From Calothrix sp. NIES-4105 (GTDB taxonomy: Bacteria > Cyanobacteriota > Cyanobacteriia > Cyanobacteriales > Nostocaceae), in NCBI RefSeq assembly GCF_002368415.1, contig NZ_AP018290.1, forward strand, positions 4,663,614 to 4,727,613: a DNA stretch of 64,000 bases, read 5' to 3'. Numbering within the stretch: the stretch's first letter is position 1; every line of letters begins with the position of its first letter. Under the pieces are notes generated by a model. The model did not search any database, was not told where the DNA came from, and saw only the letters and a list, made by a program, of their open reading frames with translations. Positions 54,097 through 62,212 of this stretch are shown here, in pieces. Both the position numbers and the translations under genes were made by a program.

Positions 54097-55494
54097 TTAC
54101 AACCCCATTACAAATCTATAGTGTGACTCTAGTTCAGCTGCTGTTTTTGATTTGCGTGATTTTTGCCATTGACTATGTTCTAATAATTCTTGCCGCAAGT
54201 TGTCAACATCTATTGTTGTGACTTTACCTTCAGCTACTATTTGCTTTCCATTTACCCAAGCACTATCTACAACGTTGACTGGGCGCCCAAGTACTAATAG
54301 TCCGATTGGGTCTGTACGTGGTAATAGTGATAAACTTGTTAAATCATAAAGTACTAAATCAGCTTTTTTACCTATATCAAGAGAACCATTTTCCGATGCC
54401 ATATTTAATCCAGTGGCGCCTCCTAATGCAGCCATTTGAACAGACTGATGTGGTGTTATCCAGTGTTGGTAATCAAAATCAGTAACATTATGTACTATTG
54501 AACCAATTTTGATTGCTTCGAGTAAGTCTTGCGAGTCGTTACTTGATGCACCATCACAACCAAAAGAAACGTTAACACCAGCTTGACGATATTTTAATAT
54601 GGGGGCAATACCGCTACCTAAACGTAGATTACTAAGCGGGTTATGAACAACAGTAGATTTTGTATCGGCAAGAATCTTAATATCACCATCGGTAAGGTGG
54701 ACGCAGTGTGCTAAGGAAGTGCGGTGATCTAAATACCCTATACGCTGTAGGTGTTCAACCGCAGTACATCCATACTTTTCTTTGGCAAGTTTTTCTTGTG
54801 CTTTGGTTTCAAGTAAATGTGAGTGACGGCAAAGGTTGTATTTATTGCTTAGTTCCGCACATCCTTTAAATAAAGCATCGCTACATAACTGAATACCTGT
54901 TGGCGCCACTGCAATATTAATACCAGATTCTGGTTGATGAAATTGTTTGACAGCTTCTTCGATAATATCGAGCGTTGCTTGGGTGGAACGAAAATAAGGT
55001 TCGTGAGTTTGCTGAGTATCTCCAGATGGTATACCAGCAGCGAGTGATTCGTCTTGAATGAGGGGAGCTACAATTGCACGAATACCAACTTCTTGATACG
55101 CGCGGACTGCGGTGGCAATGGTTTCAAGTTCTTTACCTGGAATTAAAACTAGATGGTCTACAACGGTAGTGCCACCAGAAAGTAAAGTTTCAACGGCAGT
55201 ACCTAATGCGCTTAGGTACACTTTTTCAATATCAAGCGGGGCAAAATCATACAGTTCAGCAAGCCATAGTTCGAGGGGAAACATTGACATTATCCCACGC
55301 TGCCACATTTCGGATGAATGAGTGTGGGCATTGATGAAACCTGGAAGTAAAAGCTTATTATGAGCGTTTATTGACGTGCCAACGGTAGAAAGTTCGGGAG
55401 AAATACCCCTTATACGACCATCTGTAACCAGTACTTTGGTGCTGGTGTAATTATCGTGTGTGGCAATTAAAGCATTCTCAATAGTAAAGTTCAC
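54097..55494 (-). CDS. Amidohydrolase of the ATZ/TRZ (adenosine/guanine/S-adenosylhomocysteine deaminase-like) family
   Basis: 465 aa metal-dependent deaminase-type enzyme. Metal ligands are visible in FINAHTHSSEMW (HxH), CRHSHLLETK, SLAHCVHLTD and SFGCDGASSNDSQ. Its relatives remove amino or chloro groups from purines, pterins, methylthioadenosine or triazines; the exact substrate cannot be read. It is divergent from an isochorismatase-type hydrolase and a cupin, which suggests a small catabolic unit. Start at ATG 55494. Confidence 0.88.
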   Translation of the reverse strand: MNFTIENALIATHDNYTSTKVLVTDGRIRGISPELSTVGTSINAHNKLLLPGFINAHTHSSEMWQRGIMSMFPLELWLAELYDFAPLDIEKVYLSALGTAVETLLSGGTTVVDHLVLIPGKELETIATAVRAYQEVGIRAIVAPLIQDESLAAGIPSGDTQQTHEPYFRSTQATLDIIEEAVKQFHQPESGINIAVAPTGIQLCSDALFKGCAELSNKYNLCRHSHLLETKAQEKLAKEKYGCTAVEHLQRIGYLDHRTSLAHCVHLTDGDIKILADTKSTVVHNPLSNLRLGSGIAPILKYRQAGVNVSFGCDGASSNDSQDLLEAIKIGSIVHNVTDFDYQHWITPHQSVQMAALGGATGLNMASENGSLDIGKKADLVLYDLTSLSLLPRTDPIGLLVLGRPVNVVDSAWVNGKQIVAEGKVTTIDVDNLRQELLEHSQWQKSRKSKTAAELESHYRFVMGL

Positions 55495-55601
55495 AATTGT
55501 AACCTTAAGTAAGTAATTAGACTCAATAGTGGATTTTCGAGTTAAAAAGTAAGGTACGGGAAGTAGCGATCCAATTCCCCTTCCTCAATATAAATCTGTT
55601 T

Positions 55602-56372
55602 ATGAATTTACCACTTCGGAACTTGGGAGTAGCGCCAAACGCTTGGTCGGTCAATCACGAGGTTGCTGATATTACTCGTCCTCCACTACCTCCACAACCT
55701 GTCATTTTAACAACTGCTACTAAGCTCTTACGTATTGATTTGGCGAAAACTGCCATTCTCGTTGTTGATATGCAAAATGACTTTTGTCACCCAGATGGCT
55801 GGTTAGCACATATTGGTGTGGATGTTACTCCAGCACGGCAACCTATTCAACCATTACAAAAATTATTACCAGTATTACGCCAAGTTAATATTCCTGTGGT
55901 TTGGCTGAACTGGGGTAATCGTAAAGATTTAATGAATATTAGTGCGTCGGTTCTGCATGTGTATAATCCAACGGGTGAAGGAGTTGGTTTAGGCGACCCA
56001 TTACCAGCAAATGGCGCCCATGTTTTAATGGCGGGTAGTTGGGCAGCGGCAGTAGTTGATGAATTAGAGGTGGCGCCTCAAGATATTCGCGTCGATAAGT
56101 TTCGGATGTCTGGGTTCTGGGATACACCTTTAGATAGTATCCTGCGGAACCTAGGACGGACGACACTATTATTTACAGGTGTAAATGCCGACCAATGCGT
56201 GATGGCAACACTTCAAGATGCGAACTTTTTAGGTTATGACTGCATATTGATTGAAGACTGTACTGGCACAACATCACCTGAATATTGCTGGCAAGCAACC
56301 ATATATAACGTCAAACAATGCTTTGGTTTTGTTACCGACTCTGAAGCAATTTACAAAGCAGTTAAAAGTTAG
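55602..56372 (+). CDS. Isochorismatase-like cysteine hydrolase
   Basis: 256 aa. Catalytic Asp in ILVVDMQNDFCHPDG, Lys in RVDKFRMSGFWDT and nucleophile Cys in TGVNADQCVMATL. The family hydrolyses amides or ureido compounds (for example biuret, nicotinamide, peroxyureidoacrylate). It has a 50-residue N-terminal extension with NLGVAPNAWSVNHEVAD, seen in RutB-like enzymes. It is divergent from the amidohydrolase and followed by a cupin. Confidence 0.9.
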   Translation: MNLPLRNLGVAPNAWSVNHEVADITRPPLPPQPVILTTATKLLRIDLAKTAILVVDMQNDFCHPDGWLAHIGVDVTPARQPIQPLQKLLPVLRQVNIPVVWLNWGNRKDLMNISASVLHVYNPTGEGVGLGDPLPANGAHVLMAGSWAAAVVDELEVAPQDIRVDKFRMSGFWDTPLDSILRNLGRTTLLFTGVNADQCVMATLQDANFLGYDCILIEDCTGTTSPEYCWQATIYNVKQCFGFVTDSEAIYKAVKS

Positions 56373-56468
56373 GAGGGGCGGGTTAACCAAAATTCCGCGT
56401 TATTTACCAGGATATAGGTAAACGCGCGCGTACTGCCAACAGTTAAAAATTACAAAGGAGGTATTTAT

Positions 56469-56912
56469 ATGCAAGTTAAGAGTTGTGTTATTCCTGTAAT
56501 TAGATCTCTTAAAGACTACCAAGTCTTTCGTATTAGTCCTGACGATTCCAATCGATTGGCAATTATTTTTGATACCGCTAGCGCGAACACGTCTTTAACC
56601 TGTTGCGTCGAAATTTTTGATGTTGGTGGTAAAACTCCACCAAATCGTCATCAATGGGCTGTAGAGATGTTTTTTGTACTCAAAGGTGAAGCAACTGCTA
56701 TTTGCGATGGTAAAAATGTTCCGATTAAAGCAGGAGATAGTTTATTAGTACCGCCTACAGGTACTCACATGATTAAAAATACAGGCGCCACACGTTTGTA
56801 TACTTTAACAATCATGGTACCAAACGAGGATTTTTCTGAACTTATTCGTAGCGGAATTCCTGAAGAGTTAGACGAAGAAGATATGTTGGTATTAAGTCGA
56901 TTGGCGCCTTGA
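56469..56912 (+). CDS. Cupin-domain protein
   Basis: 147 aa single beta-barrel. Metal-binding pattern: NRHQWAVEMFFVLKGEATA (H-x-x-x-x-E) and PPTGTHMIKNTG (second His). It is preceded by a near-perfect ribosome site AAAGGAGGT. It probably binds or converts an intermediate of the same small pathway as the preceding hydrolase, 96 bp upstream. It may be an enzyme or a sensor. Confidence 0.85.
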   Translation: MQVKSCVIPVIRSLKDYQVFRISPDDSNRLAIIFDTASANTSLTCCVEIFDVGGKTPPNRHQWAVEMFFVLKGEATAICDGKNVPIKAGDSLLVPPTGTHMIKNTGATRLYTLTIMVPNEDFSELIRSGIPEELDEEDMLVLSRLAP

Positions 56913-56913
56913 T

Positions 56914-56948
56914 TTTAGATTCCCGACTTCAGAAGTCGGGAATCTAAA
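56914..56948. terminator. Perfect 17-bp hairpin after the cupin gene
   Basis: tttagattcccgacttc / gaagtcgggaatctaaa with a single-base loop centre. No long T-run follows, so it may equally be a dispersed repeat; the cccgacttc heptamer theme is shared with 20377-20516. Confidence 0.65.
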
Positions 56949-57099
56949 GCCACATATAATTTTAAAAATAAAAAAGCCTCTACCAAACGATAAATAATAC
57001 ATTCGTTTGATTTTGGCTCTTAAGAATGAGGGAACTGATATTGTAGATTCGTAAACTTAAACTTATACATTTATAAAATTCTGTAGCAATATTTACATT

Positions 57100-57891
57100 A
57101 TGGCTGGCAAAACACAACCAAAAGGTAATCAAGAAACTGATCACAACGAAGAACAGAAGCAATCAGCACAAAAAAATGGCGCCGAAGCACCTGCAGACAA
57201 CCAAGCTGATAATGACTTAGTAGAAAAGATAGAGTCTTTGCGCTCGACACTTAGTGGTGATTTGGCTGACCTTGAGATAGAAGCAGCAGTTGAGTTAGTT
57301 AGCGAATGGCAAGGTGTATTGCAAAAAGTCAAAGAACCAGAAGTAAAAGAAATTGCTTCACACCTGAAAGAATTAGCGAAGCTTTTAAAAAGCAATAAAG
57401 CAACAGGTCATGAAATCAGCGAAGTACTAATAGAAATTGGTGAGCAAACAGCTAATTACGCAGCGGATGCTGAAAAAGATGTTAAGACTCCTGTTCGACA
57501 ATTAGGTAAGCAATTAGCAAAAGTTGGTAATACTGTAGGCAAAATTGAAGAACACGAGCAAATCGAAGAAATCGATGGTTTGATAGATACTTTAGATGGT
57601 GATTTAACTCAAGTTGATAGCGAAACTTCAGTAGGAGCCATTGATACTTGGTATAAAGTACTGCATAATTCCGAAGACGAAAATTTAAAAGAAATTGCTA
57701 ACGGGTTAAAAGAACTTAAGCAAGTATTAAAGCGCAGCAAACCCAAAGGTGCTGACATTGCTGAAGTTTTGACCCGTTTGGGTGAGCAAACGAGTCAATC
57801 TGCTCACGAAGCAAAGAGAGGATTTAAGGGGCCTATCCAACGCTTAGGTAAGTTGCTATCTAAGACTGCAAAATCTTTAGCACAAGAGTAA
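57100..57891 (+). CDS. Protein made of two copies of one about 95-residue helical domain
   Basis: 263 aa, highly charged, no membrane segment. After a 40-residue disordered head, residues about 45-145 and 155-260 align with each other: LSGDLADLEIEAAVELVSEW / LDGDLTQVDSETSVGAIDTW, then LKELAKLLKS / LKELKQVLKR, then SEVLIEIGEQTANYA / AEVLTRLGEQTSQSA, then PVRQLGKQLAKVG / PIQRLGKLLSKTA. Unknown function. The pattern (amphipathic helices, no catalytic residues) suggests a surface- or polymer-binding protein. The ATG is the first in frame. Confidence 0.8.
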   Translation: MAGKTQPKGNQETDHNEEQKQSAQKNGAEAPADNQADNDLVEKIESLRSTLSGDLADLEIEAAVELVSEWQGVLQKVKEPEVKEIASHLKELAKLLKSNKATGHEISEVLIEIGEQTANYAADAEKDVKTPVRQLGKQLAKVGNTVGKIEEHEQIEEIDGLIDTLDGDLTQVDSETSVGAIDTWYKVLHNSEDENLKEIANGLKELKQVLKRSKPKGADIAEVLTRLGEQTSQSAHEAKRGFKGPIQRLGKLLSKTAKSLAQE

Positions 57892-57939
57892 CACTGGCAA
57901 CGGAAACAACGGATGTAACGGATAGATTTACTTAGATTT

Positions 57940-58221
57940 TCAGCAATTTGGTAGAGACCGTATTAATTCGGTCTCTACATCGTTATTATACAGATTGAAA
58001 ATGCGCGCGGTAGTTTCCATCAAGCGGTCATCATTGGAAAGCATTAGTGCATGAATCAGTAATGGGTCGGCAATGAATTCTTCTTGTTTATTATTTAAAG
58101 CGTTATTAACGCCGAACTGTTGTAGAAAAGTTATTTCTCCTTGTGGACTAGGTTTAAGCTTGAGTTTAGCGGCAATGAGGCGATGATTGTCTAAAACATG
58201 TAATGTGGCACCAATCGGATT
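57940..58221 (-). pseudogene. C-terminal fragment of a HTH/AbiEi-like or related protein
   Basis: A minus-strand frame of about 93 codons with no start codon: LHVLDNHRLIAAKLKLKPSP, ADPLLIHALMLSNDDRLMET, ARIFNLYNND. The DPLL-HA-ML---D-R--ETA-I end resembles proteins whose C-terminus tracks gene location, but the family is not certain. A TAG just upstream (about 58228) closes it. Confidence 0.4.
57951..57978. terminator. Hairpin GTAGAGACCG / CGGTCTCTAC
   Basis: 10-bp perfect arms with an 8-nt loop, downstream of the two-domain gene. It overlaps the end of the fragment on the other strand. Confidence 0.6.
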
Positions 58222-58329
58222 TAACTATAATGTAATTATTGCGGCGCCTAATTCTCCACTAACATCCGTTGCCGCTCAGATATTTGAAGTTGGTAAACTC
58301 ATCTGCGTGTTGTAAATTTCTTATTTCCT

Positions 58330-58620
58330 TTACTCAAATAGAGCTTCAATATCTCGTGCGCCGTGGAGAATTCTAACTACTTCTATTCCATTATCCAGAG
58401 GGCGGTAAAAGATAACGTAGCTCTTTACAGGAAAGCTACGAATTTCTTCCATAATCTCTGGACGCTCTTTACCCATAAATGGATGTTGTGCAAGGGATTG
58501 TAATGCTTCATCCAACACTTTTAAAAAGTTCGACGCGCGTTCTTTGTCTTGCGCCGCAATATATTTCCAAATTTCCTTGAGGTCTGTTTTTGCTTCGGGT
58601 CTTCTAACAATACGGCTCAT
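58330..58620 (-). CDS. parE: RelE/ParE-family toxin
   Basis: 96 aa. Typical ParE pattern: RRPEAKTDLKEIWKYIAAQD at the N-terminus, HPFMGKERPEI in the middle, YVIFYRPLDNGIEVVRILHG at the end. It is a gyrase- or ribosome-targeting toxin by family. It lies 13 bp downstream of its antitoxin gene. Confidence 0.9.
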   Translation of the reverse strand: MSRIVRRPEAKTDLKEIWKYIAAQDKERASNFLKVLDEALQSLAQHPFMGKERPEIMEEIRSFPVKSYVIFYRPLDNGIEVVRILHGARDIEALFE

Positions 58621-58633
58621 GAGTCACCCTAAC

Positions 58634-58873
58634 CTATAGCTCTCTTGCTGCTTCGTTAATAATTTCCTCCATATCAAAAGGTTCAGCAGGCCCGCTCTCT
58701 AGTCCAATTTGAATTTCCCTACGAAGCTCTGAGAGTTTTGCTTTACGTAAGTCCTCTTTCTCTTTGAGAAGCCGTAATCCTTCGCGGATAACTTCGCTCT
58801 GCGATTGATAAAGTCCGGTTGAAATAAGTTCGGCAACAAACTTATCAAAGGTCTGCCCAAGGTGTACATTCAT
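58634..58873 (-). CDS. parD: ParD-family ribbon-helix-helix antitoxin
   Basis: 79 aa. The ribbon-helix-helix DNA-binding part (TFDKFVAELISTGLYQSQSE, VIREGLRLL) is followed by an acidic toxin-neutralising tail (PAEPFDMEEIINEAAREL). First gene of the pair, with ribosome site AGGAGAGT. Confidence 0.9.
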   Translation of the reverse strand: MNVHLGQTFDKFVAELISTGLYQSQSEVIREGLRLLKEKEDLRKAKLSELRREIQIGLESGPAEPFDMEEIINEAAREL

Positions 58874-59088
58874 GATCTACTCTCCTTATAGCATTAGTCT
58901 TTCTTAATATAATGCCACGAGCTAACAATAAGTGTCAATTTTTGCTATTGTAAGTGTTTTTGAGCATAAAAAAGCCATTTCCCGTTTTTTTCTTTGATCA
59001 CAAGCACACAGTTGTGGTATTCAATAAGTATCCCTCCTCATAATTCAAATACTCTTAACATAAAGTAAGTATGAATATAGACGATGCT

Positions 59089-59716
59089 ATGCTAAGAAAC
59101 TGGTTATCTCAAGAACGGACAGAATTGACATAGGCAATCTTTAGCGCAGTTTCCAAACATGTATCCGCACTCTCTTCCATTCAATGCATCGCTCAAGAGT
59201 TACCAGAAAACAATTACTCTTTTCGTGATACTAGAATCAAACGGGTGATTGCATTCAACCCTACTACATCTTTATTATTTGGCGATACTGGTTTATCTAA
59301 AGTTGAAGTTCCTACACTTATACTCGCTGCTTCTGCTGATAAAACCACACCTGCACTAACTGAGCAAGTTTTAGGCTTTGACAAACTTCCAAACCCAAAA
59401 TCTCTAGTCGGTATTGTTGGCGCCACTCACCGAGCGCGTTAAAGACCCAAGCGCAACTCTTGACCAACGCGGTGAAATCGATACTCCTATTAGTGGGGGT
59501 GAAATTGTTGGCGACCAAGCTGTTGATGTTCGTAATTATGTAAAGAGTATTGTACTGGCTTTATCGGCTCAACTTACACCCCAAGCCAAAAACTATGAGG
59601 TGTTTCTAACTGCCGACTATGCTCAATTTGCTTCAACTGTTGCATGGACAATTCGTTTCATTACGCAAATTCCCCCTGAAGCAATGGCTATCGCTAGGGA
59701 GTTAGTCCAAAAGTAG
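59089..59716 (+). pseudogene. Alpha/beta-hydrolase (DUF1400-type) remnant
   Basis: A frame opening MLRNWLSQERTELT is stopped by TAG at about 59131, resumes as AIFSAVSKHVSALSSIQCIA and LILAASADKTTPALTEQVLG up to about 59430, then shifts one base to VKDPSATLDQRGEIDTPISG and QIPPEAMAIARELVQK. The catalytic Ser/nucleophile elbow region is missing, so this is the C-terminal part of a longer hydrolase gene, decayed by one stop and one frameshift. Confidence 0.65.
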
Positions 59717-59736
59717 AGACGTTACATGTAACGTCT
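59717..59736. repeat. Perfect 20-bp palindrome AGACGTTACATGTAACGTCT
   Basis: Immediately after the hydrolase remnant; probable terminator or a member of a small dispersed hairpin family. Confidence 0.6.
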
Positions 59737-59984
59737 TTACAAAGGTATACCTTCGGAGTTTGACGATTTTGAAATAAAACGTTACATTACTTAATATCAG
59801 AGTGACTCCATCCTCTGGTATCGGTTTTTTGGTATCTCCCATCAATGTATGAATTAGAACAAGCCTTGGTCTGGTAGCCGAGGTTTTTTCGTATCTAATT
59901 TTATACATTGGTAACAAGACTTTATTTTCACTACATATAGATATTTGTATTGATAACGAGAGTGCGCTATCGGTTATGATGCGT

Positions 59985-60650
59985 TGCGAGAAAGTTTATT
60001 TGTTGCTGTTTATTGAATTACTGGGGCTGTTTTTACTGGTGGTTATGATTAAAATCTTCTTTTTTACTGGGGTTTTTTTGTTATATCCCCCAGTAAAACA
60101 TTATTCTTTCCTGCTACGGGTGGGCGCCGAAAAATCTTTATTACCCTCCAGTCACGAAGGTTCAACATTTATAAGCGTTATCAAACCACCATTTTAGAAC
60201 TTGTATACTAACAAGCATTTGCACTTCTAAGTAATGTTTGTGTTGAGAGAAAGTTTATTTGTTGCTGTTTGTTGAAATTACTGGGGCTGTTTTTACTGGT
60301 GGTTATAATTAAAATCTTCTTTTTTACTGGGGTTTATTTGTTATATCCCCCAGTAAAACATTATTCTTTCCTGCTACGGGTGGGCGCCGAAAAATCTTTA
60401 TTACCTTCTAATTACGAAGGTTCAACATGTATCAACGTTACTAAACAACCACACAGACACTTGCACTGATAACGAGAGTAGGCAATTAGTAATGTTTATG
60501 TTGAGAAGAAGTTTATTTACTGCTGTTTATTTTAATTACTGGGGCTGTTTTTACTGGTGGTTATAATTAAAATCTTCTTTTTTACTGGGGTTTTTTTGTT
60601 ATATCCCCCAGTAAAACATTATTCTTTCCTGCTCCGTGCGGCACCAAAAA
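59985..60650 (+). repeat. Three direct repeats with ACTGGGG / CCCCAGT hairpins
   Basis: Copies begin at about 59988, 60245 and 60505. A core of about 100-130 bp (from attactggggctgtttttac to cctgct) is nearly identical in all three, while flanks have diverged. Each core has a hairpin with 11-bp arms ttttactgggg / ccccagtaaaa (60062-60098, 60322-60358, 60580-60616) and a second unpaired attactgggg. A related hairpin aattactgg / ccagtaatt is at 60658-60694. The open frames seen in the repeats contain no start shared by all three, and changes are not codon-biased, so coding is unlikely. Confidence 0.85.
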
Positions 60651-60731
60651 ACCTTTAAATTACTGGGTTTTTTTTCGCGTATCCTCCAGTAATTACGAGC
60701 AGCGCCAATTAATCGGAGCTTTTTTCCCGCA

Positions 60732-61607
60732 CTATATAATGACGCCTAATAAGTTTAATATCTCTTGTACTGGGGCTTTATCCATATCTAACTGAACAAC
60801 TTGAGCAAGTAGTTGCTTGGGAATGTAGCGTGATGACTTGTGAAGACGCTCTCGGTTATTCCAAAACTCATAATGATACCAAGGTTGTAAGTACTGTTTA
60901 CCGTTAACGGTTATTGCTTTCCATTGAATGTAGCCACTGCCATCACCTTTATGTCTTCTTGTTTGACTATGACTTGAAGAATTAGCATTTGTACTAGTAT
61001 CGTTTTGAATACTTACCAGTAAATTATCGTTAGTTGTACTTGAGACAATAGTTCGGTTTTGTATACCTAGCAAATTCAATATCTCTGTAACTGGACGCTT
61101 TTGTTTATCGGCTTCTTCTATAACCGCTAGTAATTTTTTCGGAATGTATTTGCTATACTTATTGCCATTCTCTTTCCAGTGGTAGTAGGACTGATTGTAC
61201 TCCTTACCATTTTTGGTAATCGTGCGCTGCTCGATGTAACCGTTACCCTCTCCCCATTTGCGCTTCTTGCCATATGTAGTTGCATTCTTGGATTTTACAA
61301 ATTGCTGCTTTACTAAATTACTGGGGCTGTCTTCGGTATCCCCTAGTAATTTTTCTAAAGTACTATAATCAAGGCTTTCTGGGATTTCATTCTTAATACT
61401 TTGTGGTGGTGTATTATTGGCGCCATTAGAAGAATCTGTTTTCTTTGAGGTAGAGTATTTACCACCACTCTCTCTAACTCGATTGTTGACTAGATAATAA
61501 GAAGCTCCGTATCGTTCAACGAGACAAGAAGGCTTTGATTTCGACACTGGTGCTAATTGCTTCGGCGCGTAGATAGGTAACTGACTTTTTATTGGAGTTA
61601 GTTTCAT
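60732..61607 (-). CDS. Protein with two copies of a short GxGYI..Y(Y/H)HW..SKYIPK domain
   Basis: 291 aa. After a linker-rich N-terminal 130 residues, two about 65-residue domains align: EGNGYIEQRTITKNGKEYNQ / DGSGYIQWKAITVNGKQYLQ, then SKYIPKKLLAVIEEADKQKR / SRYIPKQLLAQVVQLDMDKA, each ending PV.EILNLLG. The basic SKYIPK core is like that of short nucleic-acid-binding domains (DUF6788-like), but the function is unknown. Its own coding sequence (61315-61352) contains the same attactggggctgt word and a hairpin like those in the downstream repeats. It is divergent from a XRE-type regulator gene. Confidence 0.65.
   Translation of the reverse strand: MKLTPIKSQLPIYAPKQLAPVSKSKPSCLVERYGASYYLVNNRVRESGGKYSTSKKTDSSNGANNTPPQSIKNEIPESLDYSTLEKLLGDTEDSPSNLVKQQFVKSKNATTYGKKRKWGEGNGYIEQRTITKNGKEYNQSYYHWKENGNKYSKYIPKKLLAVIEEADKQKRPVTEILNLLGIQNRTIVSSTTNDNLLVSIQNDTSTNANSSSHSQTRRHKGDGSGYIQWKAITVNGKQYLQPWYHYEFWNNRERLHKSSRYIPKQLLAQVVQLDMDKAPVQEILNLLGVII
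61315..61352. repeat. ACTGGGG-type hairpin inside the two-domain gene
   Basis: aaattactgggg ... cccctagtaattt, arms 12-13 bp with one mismatch. It shares aattactggggctgt with the three downstream repeats. A further ccagtaatta lies just upstream of the gene at about 61625. Confidence 0.75.
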
Positions 61608-61776
61608 ATTAAATAAGCACCCTTACCAGTAATTACAATTCCCAGGTATACAAAACCGAACTATAAGCAATTCTTTGTTTTCAGATGCGATACTAGGGAG
61701 TAAGCTTTATAAACAAATTACTTCACTAATAGTGAATTTAAGTTAATTATCAGTGAATTAAGTCATCAAGTCAACA

Positions 61777-62163
61777 ATGCTGATACATAAATGTTTTGAC
61801 GAAACTTTGAAAAAGTACAGAATTACGGGAGCAGTATTGTCCCGACATGTTGGTGTCAGCCCTTCTCATGTCTCACAGTTCAGAAACGGTAAGGGTGGCG
61901 CCGTGTCGCATACAACCTTAGAACAGATGTTAGAAGCTTTGGAAGAACTGGCGCCTGGGTCAAGGTTATACTTCTGCTTATTACTCGCTGGTAAAAATCC
62001 CGTTGATTTTCTGACTAACTCTCAAAATCCTGATTTGCGCGAGCTTGTTGTCTCCGCGACACCTGCCGAAAAAGCCGAGATTTTAAATATAATTGCGAAC
62101 TGGGTTGTATCTAGTAAAGATGAACCCCTCGGAAACAAAGTTGAATTAGAATTAGCTTCTTAG
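61777..62163 (+). CDS. XRE-type HTH regulator
   Basis: 128 aa. The N-terminal Cro/CI helix-turn-helix (GAVLSRHVGVSPSHVSQFRN) is followed by a helical part. Start at ATG 61777. It is divergent from the two-domain gene, 170 bp apart, so it may control it and/or the repeat region. No sensory domain seen. Confidence 0.8.
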   Translation: MLIHKCFDETLKKYRITGAVLSRHVGVSPSHVSQFRNGKGGAVSHTTLEQMLEALEELAPGSRLYFCLLLAGKNPVDFLTNSQNPDLRELVVSATPAEKAEILNIIANWVVSSKDEPLGNKVELELAS

Positions 62164-62212
62164 TGTTGCATGTTATTGATTGACTTTTTGTGCTGACTAC
62201 GAGTTTTCAATA

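Noticed and set aside
59976-60469. Two similar hydrophobic frames (LLGLFLLVVMIKIFFFTGV...) as small membrane proteins
   Set aside because: They lie wholly within the direct repeats. The third copy lacks the frame, an indel separates copy 1 and 2 before the shared part, and changes do not favour third codon positions. The hairpin explains the conservation better.
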